DNA from: an uncultured Bacteroidales bacterium | GTDB lineage: Bacteria; Bacteroidota; Bacteroidia; Bacteroidales; Bacteroidaceae | NCBI GenBank assembly: GCA_902798615.1 | Contig: CADBXL010000030.1 | Location: 1 to 32,191, forward strand | DNA length: 32,191 bases | Direction of reading: 5' to 3' | Shown: one piece after another, positions 1-7,687 of the stretch | How the letters are laid out: each line of letters opens with the position of its first letter | Position numbering within the stretch: the first letter of the stretch is position 1 | Program-made: the position numbers and the translations under genes | The notes under the pieces: generated by a model | The model's input: the letters and a program-made list of their open reading frames with translations, nothing else | What the model was told of the DNA's origin: nothing | Database searches by the model: none

Positions 1-32
1 ACGATTATCATGCAGCTATCAACGCTGCGTGA
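1..32 (+). pseudogene. Possible C-terminal end of an IS200/IS605 OrfB-like transposase (window edge)
   Basis: The third plus-strand frame is open from the window edge to a TGA at 30-32 and ends in DYHAAINAA. This resembles the DRDxNAAIN ending of OrfB/TnpB-type transposases. Only nine residues are visible, so this is a weak resemblance; the bases before the window would decide it. Confidence 0.2.
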
Positions 33-130
33 CGACAAAGTGTTAAATATATAGTTAAAAATAGAAATTTACTTGGAATTTAACATAGAATGCGAAGGAT
101 GAGTGGAGAATAAACGAAGAAACGGTTTTT

Positions 131-604
131 CTACATAGAATATACCATAATATATTCCTCGTCTTTCTCTTGAATAGTTTTAAATCCAAGTTTTTTGTAC
201 ATAGAACAGGCATAGTTCTGTTTTTGAACGGACAAAGAAACGCCTTTATATCCCAATTCACGAAGAGAACTTAGCATTTTCTTCATCAAGGCTGTACCTA
301 TACCGTTGTTTCTGTATTCCGGAAGCAAAGATATTGCCAAAGAAGGCATATCATCAGACACATGACCATAATCGTTCATTATACGAACCCAGACAGCCCC
401 AATAATCTTACCCTCACATTCCGCAACATAGCATACATCCCCTTTCTGCTCTCCAAAATCCTTGACATATATCTGAAGGTCAGGCTGATATATTATATCA
501 AATGGAGGGAGTGCAACACCTTCAGGAATGTATATTGCATGATACATGAAAGTATCAAGAACTGCCTTTTCTGATATCAAAAGTTCTCGTATGTTATAAT
601 TCAT
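131..604 (-). CDS. GNAT-family N-acetyltransferase
   Basis: A 157-residue protein if it starts at the ATG at 604; an in-frame TTG at 613 would add three residues, but the ATG is preferred. The acetyl-CoA-binding motif A of GCN5-related acetyltransferases is visible as LLPEYRNNGIGTALMKKML in the middle of the protein (the R-x-x-G-x-G/A pattern). It is followed by the motif B region around YKKLGFKTIQE near the C-terminus. The expected product is a cytosolic acetyltransferase; the substrate cannot be read from sequence. The start codon lies 1 nt after the stop codon of a decayed yigZ-like fragment, so the gene may once have been co-transcribed with a yigZ gene. No clear promoter or terminator was found. 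Confidence 0.85.
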   Translation of the reverse strand: MNYNIRELLISEKAVLDTFMYHAIYIPEGVALPPFDIIYQPDLQIYVKDFGEQKGDVCYVAECEGKIIGAVWVRIMNDYGHVSDDMPSLAISLLPEYRNNGIGTALMKKMLSSLRELGYKGVSLSVQKQNYACSMYKKLGFKTIQEKDEEYIMVYSM

Positions 605-605
605 T

Positions 606-689
606 TTATTCAAATATAAGTTTCACAAGAGCCGACATTATACGTTCAATCTCGCCCTTGCTATAAGAAAGAGCGAGATTGAAAACGTT
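606..689 (-). pseudogene. Remnant of a yigZ (IMPACT/UPF0029) 3' end
   Basis: Read on the minus strand this stretch encodes LALSYSKGEIERIMSALVKL followed by IFE and a TAA. It parallels the C-terminus of the intact YigZ-type protein at 4216-4800 (LAIRKSEIERLRSALEKL, then NFE and a stop). By eye about 43 of 57 plus-strand bases from the stop codon inward match without gaps. An in-frame stop just upstream (in the 681-689 region) shows it is not a gene. Part of it also forms a hairpin (650-658 with 672-680). Confidence 0.55.
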
Positions 690-715
690 TTAATACCCAA
701 CTCCGATTGTAAGCA

Positions 716-759
716 ATGGGACTTACAACGGATTTGCAACGGACCTACATCGGACCTAC
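716..759. repeat. 11-nt periodic array, locus 1
   Basis: Four consecutive 11-nt units (716-726, 727-737, 738-748, 749-759) built on AACGGAYYTRC, the first being a variant that starts ATGGG. The last unit touches the stop codon of the thioredoxin-like gene. The units are related to arrays at 1536-1579 and 11933-11978. Confidence 0.7.
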
Positions 760-1274
760 TACTTCTTATGACCTTTAAGTATATTCTCGATTTCTGCATC
801 AGGAACATTCTCGTTCAAATCTCTGAAGAAACCTCCTAAACGAGTTTTGGAAATATGAATAATATTACCATTCGGATGAATAATCACGAAGAGAGGGCAT
901 AAATTCAATCCATAGTATTCTTCTCCTATGTCATGTGCAGAATTATAGTCATTCCATTCATGAAAACTCACATTAGAATCCTCTTTCAACCAGCTATCCT
1001 TATCATCTGCTGAAATCGCAATAACTTCCGCCTTGTCTTTATTACGATTGTAGAATCCATCAAGGATAGATTTCGCCTCTTTACAAGGCTCACAGTCTTG
1101 TGAGGTAAACATCAATACTATATATTTCCCTTTAAACTCAGAAACCTTATGCTCATTGCCTTTTCGGTCATAAAGCGTAAAGTCTTTCATCGGACTAAAA
1201 AGTTGCGCTTGTTGTGCCCATAAACTCTGGGCAGTCAAAACACATGCGAAAAAAAACATGAGAACTCTCTTCAT
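759..1274 (-). CDS. Exported thioredoxin-fold (TlpA/AhpC-TSA-like) protein
   Basis: A 171-residue protein with a cleavable signal peptide (residues 1-20, hydrophobic core LMFFFACVLTA, cleavage near WAQ). A thioredoxin-like domain follows, with a C-E-P-C redox pair at Cys61 and Cys64 (SQDCEPCKEAK) and a probable cis-proline at Pro127 (NLCPLFVIIHPNG). It probably acts in the periplasm as a thiol-disulfide reductase or related redox protein. Typical TlpA motifs have W-C-x-x-C; here the residue before the first Cys is Asp, so substrate preference may differ. It has its own likely promoter at 1317-1350. Its stop codon abuts an 11-nt repeat array. Confidence 0.85.
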   Translation of the reverse strand: MKRVLMFFFACVLTAQSLWAQQAQLFSPMKDFTLYDRKGNEHKVSEFKGKYIVLMFTSQDCEPCKEAKSILDGFYNRNKDKAEVIAISADDKDSWLKEDSNVSFHEWNDYNSAHDIGEEYYGLNLCPLFVIIHPNGNIIHISKTRLGGFFRDLNENVPDAEIENILKGHKK

Positions 1275-1316
1275 CTTCTATAAATTTTTAAAATTTCACT
1301 TTCATACTCACAGATG

Positions 1317-1350
1317 CAAAAATACAAAAAAAATATAAAATTTTTACAAA
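1317..1350 (-). promoter_or_regulatory. Bacteroidetes-type promoter for the thioredoxin-like gene
   Basis: On the minus strand TTTG (1350-1347) is followed after 22 nt by TATTTTTG (1324-1317), matching the TAnnTTTG -7 consensus. The start codon lies about 43 nt downstream. The spacer is slightly long. Confidence 0.5.
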
Positions 1351-1460
1351 AACAGACAAAGTTTTATATTTTTTTAAGACAAACAACAGAAACCGAGCAC
1401 TTTTTATATTTCAAGTCTAGTGTAATGAGACTATAGGAGCTTCATTCCACTACACAATTC

Positions 1461-1495
1461 AAGAGGAAGTAAAGACATAGCCTTTACTTCCTCTT
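1461..1495. other. Strong hairpin (14-bp perfect stem)
   Basis: AAGAGGAAGTAAAG at 1461-1474 pairs perfectly with 1482-1495 across a 7-nt loop. No U-run follows on either strand, so it is not a standard intrinsic terminator. It could end or stabilise the transcript of the 190-aa gene, whose stop is at 1606. Its right arm runs straight into the 11-nt array that begins at 1491. Confidence 0.6.
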
Positions 1496-1579
1496 ATGTA
1501 GCTCTTATGCTACTCTTATGTTACTCTTATTGAAAATGGGATTTACAACGGATTTATAACGGACTTGAAACGGAGGTGA
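1491..1579. repeat. Double 11-nt periodic array, locus 2
   Basis: 1491-1534 holds four 11-nt units starting CTCTTAT (1491, 1502, 1513, 1524). After a one-base slip, 1536-1579 holds four more 11-nt units of the AACGGACTTGA type (1536, 1547, 1558, 1569). The second block shares the phrase AATGGGAYTTACAACGGATT with locus 1 at 715. It lies just downstream of the minus-strand 190-aa gene. Confidence 0.7.
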
Positions 1580-1605
1580 AAGGGATTCACTTTTTCCGAT
1601 ATAAT

Positions 1606-2178
1606 TCATTCGTTAATCTTGATGAGTTTTTCGAAATATTGAAACATCCACTCCTCTATGTTGTCTTTTCGCATACTACCATCACAAAAAAATGCAGAAT
1701 AACCGTCGCGTATAAGATCAGCATCATCCTTTATATAGTAGAAATTCATAAAAGCATCATGATAACCAGTATCAATTGCTGCTGAAGTAAGTATCTCAAA
1801 TCCTTTTTCTGAAGATATTTCACCATTGACAACCTGATGGGCAATACTTAAAGCATACTGATAATATGCATCATCATTTGAAAGGTCAATTCCTAACTCT
1901 TGGAAAATATTACAGACAAGTGAATTAAACTCTAAGAAATTCATATTCAAATCCTCACCTGCAAGTTGAACTATGCCAGACGTTTCCATTCCTTTCTCCA
2001 TCATTTCCAACGCCCACCACTTCCAGTCTTTTGACATTCCCATCCCTATCTTATAGTCAAATAGGACTTTACTCGTAAGAGGCACCTTTTGTATGATGGC
2101 CTTTAACCTTTCATTTGATTTCGGATATAAAGCCACCCTATCATCTGGTACCATTGTCTTTGGTGTAGATTCTGCCAT
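1606..2178 (-). CDS. Hypothetical protein, 190 aa
   Basis: I do not recognise this family. The protein is acidic, predicted cytosolic (no signal peptide or membrane segment) and probably mostly helical, with a Trp/Met-rich patch SKDWKWWALEMMEKGMETSG at about 49-68. An acidic, aromatic C-terminal half ends in EEWMFQYFEKLIKINE. It begins 36 nt after the stop of the S41 protease gene with no visible promoter between, so it is probably co-transcribed with it. Codon use looks like that of its neighbours and the frame is intact over 570 nt, which supports a real gene. No function is proposed. Confidence 0.7.
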   Translation of the reverse strand: MAESTPKTMVPDDRVALYPKSNERLKAIIQKVPLTSKVLFDYKIGMGMSKDWKWWALEMMEKGMETSGIVQLAGEDLNMNFLEFNSLVCNIFQELGIDLSNDDAYYQYALSIAHQVVNGEISSEKGFEILTSAAIDTGYHDAFMNFYYIKDDADLIRDGYSAFFCDGSMRKDNIEEWMFQYFEKLIKINE

Positions 2179-2214
2179 TTTCTTGAATAAATCTGTAATA
2201 TTAAGAATAAAAAT

Positions 2215-4173
2215 TTACCTCATCTTCTTCGCTACCCACAACACCCAAGAGTCGATATTGTCCGTGAGTTGCTCTGGGTAAGGCAATGGGATGATGACAT
2301 CGGGCTTATAACCAGGCTTGCGTTCCTTGCAAGATGCCTCGTAAGTGTCAAAGATGCCCATTGGACAAGACAATGTGATATTGCTGTGTGGCAAGCGGAT
2401 AAAGTTACAGTTGTGCGACAACGCGCAGCCATCAGTTCTCTCCCTGCCATAGACCTTGGCACGGCAACCATTATGCCTACGCACGAACATGACAGGTGCC
2501 TCGCCAGCACTAGCACTCATGTTATCGATGATGATGGCACCATTGCGCACCAATGGTTCGTACCTTTCAGTTCCAGCTTCCGACTGATTCCATGTGATAA
2601 AGCTTCCCTCTTCGGCTCTAAGGGCTTCGGCATAGACAGATTTATAATGTGGTTCATAATCAAACTCATCACACAACATCTTCAATTTTTTTCTGTTCTG
2701 AAAGCCATTTCGCATATAAGAATGATAATCTTGTTTAAAACCTGTCGAGCCAAAAAATCTAGTAAACAGCAGACTGTAATTATCGCTACCGCCGCCATTG
2801 CCACGCAGGTCAAGAATCAGGTATTTACACCCCGATTGCTTGAACTCATCGGCTTTTTTGTTCAACCATTCCAAAGTAGGAAGTGCACCCATACAGGATG
2901 GTAGGCGAAGCAGATACGTATCGTCTTTGACCTTGCAACCTACAGGTTCGGGAGCATATTTGGTCATGTGTTTTTTATAATCGACCAAGGTTTCCGATTG
3001 CAACTTACGGAAGAATGGTGCATTGCAATTAGTATGTCGGTCGAAATCCTTATAGAACCAATAGACATAGCGGCTAACGGCCTCTTCCGCTGATATTTCC
3101 GCACGCATCATACGCGCAAACAACGAATCTTTCATTGCGTTGTATTCATCAGCAAAACCATTGCGCATCAAAACAGGGAAGACGGCATTATTCCGCTCAT
3201 TGACATCGACGGTAAAGTCGAATGTCTCGAAGGCCTTTTGTATAGAGTCCGGCTGCTGACCGTATTTCGCCATAAAGCTCTGAAGCATGAAGCGCGAAAC
3301 ATCCTTCTTCATCTGAGGCTCTTCGGTGCCAAACACCTGCTGGATGTTCTGGGGTAATCCGCAACGATCCCATACGGTGACGAACGGACGGCCATCATCT
3401 CCGACGCTCGTGACGGAGATAGTCTCATCGTCGAACCAATGAATAATCATAGCCTTTCCATCGCAATCAATCGCTTTGTCGTTCAAATACTTACAAGGCA
3501 TATATAGGTATTCATTCTGCACCAGTGGGAAGTTGGGATTAGCCTTGACAATGATGGCATCATTGCTTCCAAATATCGTATAGCGTTCATCTCGGTCGGG
3601 CATAACCCAATATTGCGAATTTGCAAAACCCTTCGTTTGCACGCCACGCAGTTTCCAGACACCATGCAATGGGTGTGTCTTGGCACCTAACTTCATCTGC
3701 AACAAGTTCATGGCTCGTTGCATGATATCAAATGTATCAACCTTCTCGTAGAGTTCATCGTTATTGGTCTGGAATGGGAACAGACGCGGATTGGAGTCAT
3801 CCCGATCATTGAACCAACGCAAAGTAAAAGTGCTATCGGAGGTTGTAAAAGTCTGGATTCCCTTATTCTCCGTTTTTGACAAGTCACCTGTATAGGTCAA
3901 GGTTTTACCGTCGAAATCGGAGATAGAAAAATTTATAGAATGAATACCAGGATCAGGTACATAGTACGTTAAGGTAAAGGAATTATTATCAAGGCAGTAC
4001 TTATACTGCTTGAAATCCGCCTCGACGTGCTTGCCATCCTGCTGTACGATTTCATTAAGTTTATACAATCCCTTCGGACCATCGGTAGATTGAGCCGACA
4101 AAGACAAGAAGGAAAAGCCCGACAAAACAACACCAATCCAAGCACTTCCCCACTTATTGAATTGTTCTTTCAT
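2215..4173 (-). CDS. Secreted S41-family (C-terminal-processing-like) serine peptidase with N-terminal lipocalin-like repeats
   Basis: A 652-residue protein with a signal peptide (residues 1-28, ending LSLSAQS). Two similar beta-rich segments follow, starting GLYKLNEIV (about 35) and GVWKLRGVQ (about 171), which look like tandem lipocalin-type domains. The peptidase region covers roughly 415-635, with the conserved DLRGNGGGSD loop (455-464) and the nucleophile segment NMSASAGEAP (551-560; Ser555 likely catalytic). A Lys partner could not be assigned with certainty. No PDZ domain is apparent, unlike classical CtpA/Prc. The probable role is peptide cleavage in the periplasm or at the cell surface; the target is unknown. 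It starts 42 nt downstream of the YigZ-type gene and is probably in the DUF1015-yigZ operon. Confidence 0.85.
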   Translation of the reverse strand: MKEQFNKWGSAWIGVVLSGFSFLSLSAQSTDGPKGLYKLNEIVQQDGKHVEADFKQYKYCLDNNSFTLTYYVPDPGIHSINFSISDFDGKTLTYTGDLSKTENKGIQTFTTSDSTFTLRWFNDRDDSNPRLFPFQTNNDELYEKVDTFDIMQRAMNLLQMKLGAKTHPLHGVWKLRGVQTKGFANSQYWVMPDRDERYTIFGSNDAIIVKANPNFPLVQNEYLYMPCKYLNDKAIDCDGKAMIIHWFDDETISVTSVGDDGRPFVTVWDRCGLPQNIQQVFGTEEPQMKKDVSRFMLQSFMAKYGQQPDSIQKAFETFDFTVDVNERNNAVFPVLMRNGFADEYNAMKDSLFARMMRAEISAEEAVSRYVYWFYKDFDRHTNCNAPFFRKLQSETLVDYKKHMTKYAPEPVGCKVKDDTYLLRLPSCMGALPTLEWLNKKADEFKQSGCKYLILDLRGNGGGSDNYSLLFTRFFGSTGFKQDYHSYMRNGFQNRKKLKMLCDEFDYEPHYKSVYAEALRAEEGSFITWNQSEAGTERYEPLVRNGAIIIDNMSASAGEAPVMFVRRHNGCRAKVYGRERTDGCALSHNCNFIRLPHSNITLSCPMGIFDTYEASCKERKPGYKPDVIIPLPYPEQLTDNIDSWVLWVAKKMR

Positions 4174-4215
4174 ATTTAATAAGTTTTATGTTTAGGTTCT
4201 ATTTTTCAATTAAAA

Positions 4216-4800
4216 TTATTCAAAGTTCAGTTTTTCGAGAGCAGACCTAAGACGTTCAATCTCACTCTTGCGAATGGCAAGGGTTATGGAGCATGTATTG
4301 TCAAAATTCTGCGAGACAATACGAGGCTGAAGGTCTTTCACCACGCGCATAACGCTATTCATCATAGGATAAGAGAACGTGTAAGTTAGCTGTTCCTCAA
4401 CAAGTTGCTCTACAATCTCGGAATGTGCCATAGCATCCTGAGCAGCCTCACGATAGGCTACTATCAAACCGCCAGTACCGAGATTCACGCCTCCATAATA
4501 GCGTATCACAAAGATGACGATATCACTAACATCATTACTCAGCATAACGCCGAGAATAGGCTTTCCTGCTGTGCTCGAAGGCTCTCCGTCATCATTAGCC
4601 CTGAACTCAGCACCATCAGCACCAAGACGGTAGGCATAGCACACATGACGCGCATCATAGTATTTCTTCTTATACATCTGATGCAACGCCTTCACCTCAT
4701 CAGCAGTACGCACATGATGAGCATAGGCGAAGAATTTGCTACGCTTTTCGGTGTAGTATCCCTCGCCTATGTTATCTGTTATAGTCTTAAAAATATCCAA
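4216..4800 (-). CDS. YigZ/IMPACT-family protein (UPF0029)
   Basis: A 194-residue protein of the usual family length. The N-terminal IMPACT domain carries the signature DDGEPSSTAGKPILGVM (about 70-86) and RYYGGVNLGTGGLIVAYR (about 99-116). The C-terminal about 65 residues form the second ferredoxin-like domain (DUF1949-like). Bacterial members are cytosolic proteins with a proposed nucleic-acid or translation-related role; the function is not settled. The ATG lies 2 nt after the stop of the DUF1015 gene, so the two are translationally close-coupled. A diverged copy of the last about 19 codons lies at 606-689. Confidence 0.9.
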   Translation of the reverse strand: MDIFKTITDNIGEGYYTEKRSKFFAYAHHVRTADEVKALHQMYKKKYYDARHVCYAYRLGADGAEFRANDDGEPSSTAGKPILGVMLSNDVSDIVIFVIRYYGGVNLGTGGLIVAYREAAQDAMAHSEIVEQLVEEQLTYTFSYPMMNSVMRVVKDLQPRIVSQNFDNTCSITLAIRKSEIERLRSALEKLNFE

Positions 4801-4802
4801 GA

Positions 4803-6071
4803 TTAGTCAAGTGAATGAATAATCAAACCAGAACGGAGCTTTGGCTCGAACCAAGTAGCCTTTGGAGGCATGATATTGCCAGAATCAGCGATATCCATAA
4901 TCTGCTTCATGCTTACTGGATAGAGAGCAAGCGCGGCACGCATCTCACCGCTATCCACACGGCGCTTCAACTCACCAAGACCGCGAAGACCACCCACGAA
5001 GTCGATACGCTGGCTTGAACGGAGGTCGCCAAGCTCAAGGATATCCTGAAGGATGAGACGACTTGAGATATCTACATCGAGAACGCCGATAGGATCTGAA
5101 TCATCGAATGTACCTGGCTTAGCATCAAGTGAATACCACTCGCCATCAAGATAGAGAGAGAACTGATGAGCGTGCTGTGGACGATACTCCTCCTTACCTT
5201 TCTTCTCAACTACGAAGTTCTTTGCAAGTTTCTCAAGGAACTGCTCAGAAGTATTGCCGTTAAGATCCTTAACAACACGGTTATAGTCGAGCACAGTAAG
5301 CTGACTTGCCTGGAAAGCAACAGCCATGAAGTAGTTGTACTCCTCGTCACCCCTATGGTTTGGATTCTGCTTTGCCTTCTCTGTACCAACAAGAGCAGCA
5401 GCAGCAGAACGATGGTGACCGTCAGCAATATAGAGAGCCGGCATCTTAGCGAACTCCTCTGTGATTGTCTTTATATCGTTGTCGTCGCTTACAACCCAGA
5501 GCTTATGACCGAATCCGTCAATAGGAGCGATGAAATCGTACTCAGGCTCGGTAGCAGCATACTTCATGATAAGGTCGTTGAGAACCTTGTTATCTGGATA
5601 AGCGAAGAATACAGGCTCGATATTTGCATTGTTCACACGAACATGCTTCATACGATCCTCCTCCTTGTCACGACGGGTAAGCTCATGCTTCTTGATAACG
5701 CCCTTCTCATAGTCGCCAGAATAAGCACCGATAACAAGGCCGTACTGAGTCTTCTCCTTACCGCCATTAGCAGGAAGATGAGAAGTCTGAGCATAGATAT
5801 AATACTGCTCCTTGTCATCCTGTACAAGCCAACCGTTATCCTGGAACTTCTTGAACTGACGTGCAGCCTCTGTATATACCTTTGGGTCATACTCGGAAGT
5901 TCCCGGCTCAAAGTTAATCTCTGGTTTGATGATATGGTAGAGTGACATCTCGTTATCACCAGCCTCTGCACGAGCCTCTTCTGAATCAAGAACGTCGTAT
6001 GGGCGTGACTCTACCTTTTCTACTAACTCCTTTGGTGGACGAATGCCACGGAATGGTTTTACTATTGCCAT
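4803..6071 (-). CDS. DUF1015 family protein
   Basis: A 422-residue cytosolic protein of the usual DUF1015 length. It begins MAIVKPFRGIRPPKELV, the typical N-terminus of this family, and carries the highly conserved ADGHHRSAAA motif (about 216-225) plus DPIGVLDVDISSRLIL near the C-terminus. The biochemical role is unsettled. In Bacteroidetes the gene is commonly found with serC and serA, as here, which suggests a link to serine or amino-acid metabolism. Here ridA lies between serA and this gene. The start codon is 6 nt from a repeat that folds into hairpins and occupies the 5' leader. Confidence 0.9.
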   Translation of the reverse strand: MAIVKPFRGIRPPKELVEKVESRPYDVLDSEEARAEAGDNEMSLYHIIKPEINFEPGTSEYDPKVYTEAARQFKKFQDNGWLVQDDKEQYYIYAQTSHLPANGGKEKTQYGLVIGAYSGDYEKGVIKKHELTRRDKEEDRMKHVRVNNANIEPVFFAYPDNKVLNDLIMKYAATEPEYDFIAPIDGFGHKLWVVSDDNDIKTITEEFAKMPALYIADGHHRSAAAALVGTEKAKQNPNHRGDEEYNYFMAVAFQASQLTVLDYNRVVKDLNGNTSEQFLEKLAKNFVVEKKGKEEYRPQHAHQFSLYLDGEWYSLDAKPGTFDDSDPIGVLDVDISSRLILQDILELGDLRSSQRIDFVGGLRGLGELKRRVDSGEMRAALALYPVSMKQIMDIADSGNIMPPKATWFEPKLRSGLIIHSLD

Positions 6072-6077
6072 AAATAA

Positions 6078-6232
6078 AGCCTAACCAAGCCTTCCCAAAG
6101 GGAAGGATGTTTTATAGTATCACCTCTTCAATTAAGAAGGCTTGGATTTTCTTATTAAATTATTATTATTGTTGTTTATTCAGCAAAAAAAAGTATCTAA
6201 CATCCTTCCCTTTGGGAAGGCTTGGTTAGGCT
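6078..6232. repeat. 34-bp perfect inverted repeat bracketing the ridA-DUF1015 gap
   Basis: 6078-6111 is the exact reverse complement of 6199-6232. Each arm contains an inner palindrome (CCTTCCCAAAGGGAAGG), so each can fold alone as well as with the other. The left arm ends 6 nt from the DUF1015 ATG (6071). The right arm includes the ridA stop codon (6226-6228). A third partial copy of the arm (GAAGGCTTGG) lies at about 6137-6146. Confidence 0.85.
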
Positions 6233-6600
6233 ACTGCTATTGCCTCAATCTCAATCTTACCACCCTTTGGAAGTGCAGCTACAGCGAAAGCAGAGCGTGC
6301 AGGGAACGGAGCCTCAAAGAAATCCTTGTAGATTTCATTTACTGCTGCAAAGTCATTGATATCGGCAAGGAGAACGGTCACCTTTACGACATTCTTCATT
6401 GACATACCAGCCTCCTTGAGAATATTGCTGATATTGGTGAGTGACTGTCGAGCCTGAGCTACTGCCCCACCCTCGGCAAAATTACCGGTAGAAGGGTCGA
6501 TACCCAACTGACCACTAACATAAACAGTACCATTTGCCTCGATAGCCTGGCTATAAGGACCAATGGCAGCAGGTGCATTTTGTGTTGCTATTGATTTCAT
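6226..6600 (-). CDS. ridA: RidA family reactive enamine/imine deaminase
   Basis: A 124-residue protein, the standard YjgF/YER057c/UK114 length. Hallmarks are GPYSQAI (14-20), the [10 protein letters not shown] strand (27-36), and the C-terminal [20 protein letters not shown] with Arg102 in the position of the catalytic Arg (Arg105 in E. coli) and a conserved Glu near 117-119. It hydrolyses reactive 2-aminoacrylate-type enamines released by PLP enzymes acting on serine or threonine, in the cytosol as a trimer. Its position beside serC/serA fits a protective role in serine metabolism. It has its own promoter (6633-6663), so it is not only dependent on serCA readthrough. Confidence 0.93.
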   Translation of the reverse strand: MKSIATQNAPAAIGPYSQAIEANGTVYVSGQLGIDPSTGNFAEGGAVAQARQSLTNISNILKEAGMSMKNVVKVTVLLADINDFAAVNEIYKDFFEAPFPARSAFAVAALPKGGKIEIEAIAVA

Positions 6601-6632
6601 ATTGTGTTGTTTAGTTGTTGAAAAATGGTATG

Positions 6633-6663
6633 CAAATTTACGAAAAACCTACCATATTTCAAA
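6633..6663 (-). promoter_or_regulatory. Bacteroidetes-type promoter for ridA
   Basis: On the minus strand TTTG (6663-6660), a 19-nt spacer and TAAATTTG (6640-6633) match the consensus well. The start codon is about 33 nt downstream. Confidence 0.65.
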
Positions 6664-6760
6664 ATGTTTGAAGAAAAAAATAAAAATAAGAAATAAAAAA
6701 TGAATTGTTACTCCATCTTTTATTTCTTATTTCCTAATATTAAATATGTAAATTATTATC

Positions 6761-7681
6761 TTACTTGTTCACCTGGAACTTGGTGCAGCCCTCAGCGAAG
6801 TATGCATTGATCTGCTTTGCAGCAGCAAGACCAGCGTTAGTGTTAGCCTCTGCTGTCTGAGCACCCATTTTCTTAGGTGTAGAGAAGTAACGGCCCTCGA
6901 ACTTAGCGAAATCGTCGTTAGCGTCAGGCATGATGTCTGTGATATACTTCAGATCCTCACGCTCTGCAAGGAGTTTGAGAAGACCAGCCTCGTCGATAAC
7001 TTCCTTACGAGCTGTGTTGATAAGGATACCGCCCTTCTTCATCTTACCTACGAGGTTGTAGTTGATGCTCTGCTTTGTCTCTGGAGTAGCAGGGATGTGG
7101 AGAGAAACGATGTCACAAGTCTCGAAGAGCTCTTCCTGATTCTTAGCAGCCTTAACGCCTGCAGCCTCGATAGCCTCTGCTGGGCAGAATGCATCATAAG
7201 CTACAACATCCATACCGAAGCCCTTAGCAATACGAGCTACGTTACGGCCTACGTTACCGAATGCGAGGATACCAAGCTTCTTACCAAGGAGCTCAGAACC
7301 TGCCTTACCGTTGTAGAAGTTACGAACTGCGAAAACGAGGAGACCGAGAACGAGCTCAGCAACTGCGTTAGCGTTCTGACCAGGAGTGTTCTCTACAACT
7401 ACGTTGTGAGCTGTAGCAGCAGCGAGGTCAACGTTATCGTAACCAGCACCTGCACGAACAACGATCTTCAGATTCTTAGCTGCATCGAGAACCTCAGCAG
7501 TAATCTTATCTGAACGGATGATGATTGCATCTACATCAGCAACAGCCTCAAGGAGCTGAGCCTTGTCTGTATATTTCTCGAGAAGAACAAGCTGATTGCC
7601 TGCACCCTCGATAACTTCCTTAATACCAGCAACCGCAGTAGCAGCAAATGGCTTCTCAGTTGCAACAAGTACTTTTGCCAT
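6761..7681 (-). CDS. serA: D-3-phosphoglycerate dehydrogenase, short Lys-type
   Basis: A 306-residue protein from the ATG at 7681. The frame extends five codons further upstream, but MAKVLVATEKPF is the natural N-terminus. It oxidises 3-phosphoglycerate to phosphohydroxypyruvate with NAD, the first step of serine synthesis. Visible are RAGAGYDNVDL (76-86), the Rossmann loop GILAFGNVGRNVAR (137-150), and INTARKEVIDEAGL (221-234). There is no C-terminal ACT or regulatory domain. Where most 2-hydroxyacid dehydrogenases have the catalytic His, this protein has FSTPKKMGAQ (Lys270/271), the pattern of the short PGDHs of Bacteroides and Entamoeba. It is downstream of serC, with a hairpin-rich repeat in the 145-nt gap. 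Confidence 0.93.
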   Translation of the reverse strand: MAKVLVATEKPFAATAVAGIKEVIEGAGNQLVLLEKYTDKAQLLEAVADVDAIIIRSDKITAEVLDAAKNLKIVVRAGAGYDNVDLAAATAHNVVVENTPGQNANAVAELVLGLLVFAVRNFYNGKAGSELLGKKLGILAFGNVGRNVARIAKGFGMDVVAYDAFCPAEAIEAAGVKAAKNQEELFETCDIVSLHIPATPETKQSINYNLVGKMKKGGILINTARKEVIDEAGLLKLLAEREDLKYITDIMPDANDDFAKFEGRYFSTPKKMGAQTAEANTNAGLAAAKQINAYFAEGCTKFQVNK

Positions 7682-7687
7682 AAAAGA

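Noticed and set aside
55-261. 68-codon minus-strand frame at the window start
   Set aside because: It overlaps the GNAT gene on the same strand in another frame and encodes a low-complexity Phe/Arg-rich product.
1491-1579. CRISPR-like array
   Set aside because: The units are 11 nt with no spacers, and no cas genes are present in the window.
2269-2904. Plus-strand open frame of 211 codons inside the S41 protease gene
   Set aside because: It is antisense to a well-supported protease gene, has no recognisable motif, and its composition follows the opposite strand's codons.
5166-5945. Plus-strand open frame of 259 codons inside the DUF1015 gene
   Set aside because: Long antisense frames are common opposite GAG/CTC-rich codons. 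The Leu/Ser-rich product has no domain, and the DUF1015 gene is secure.
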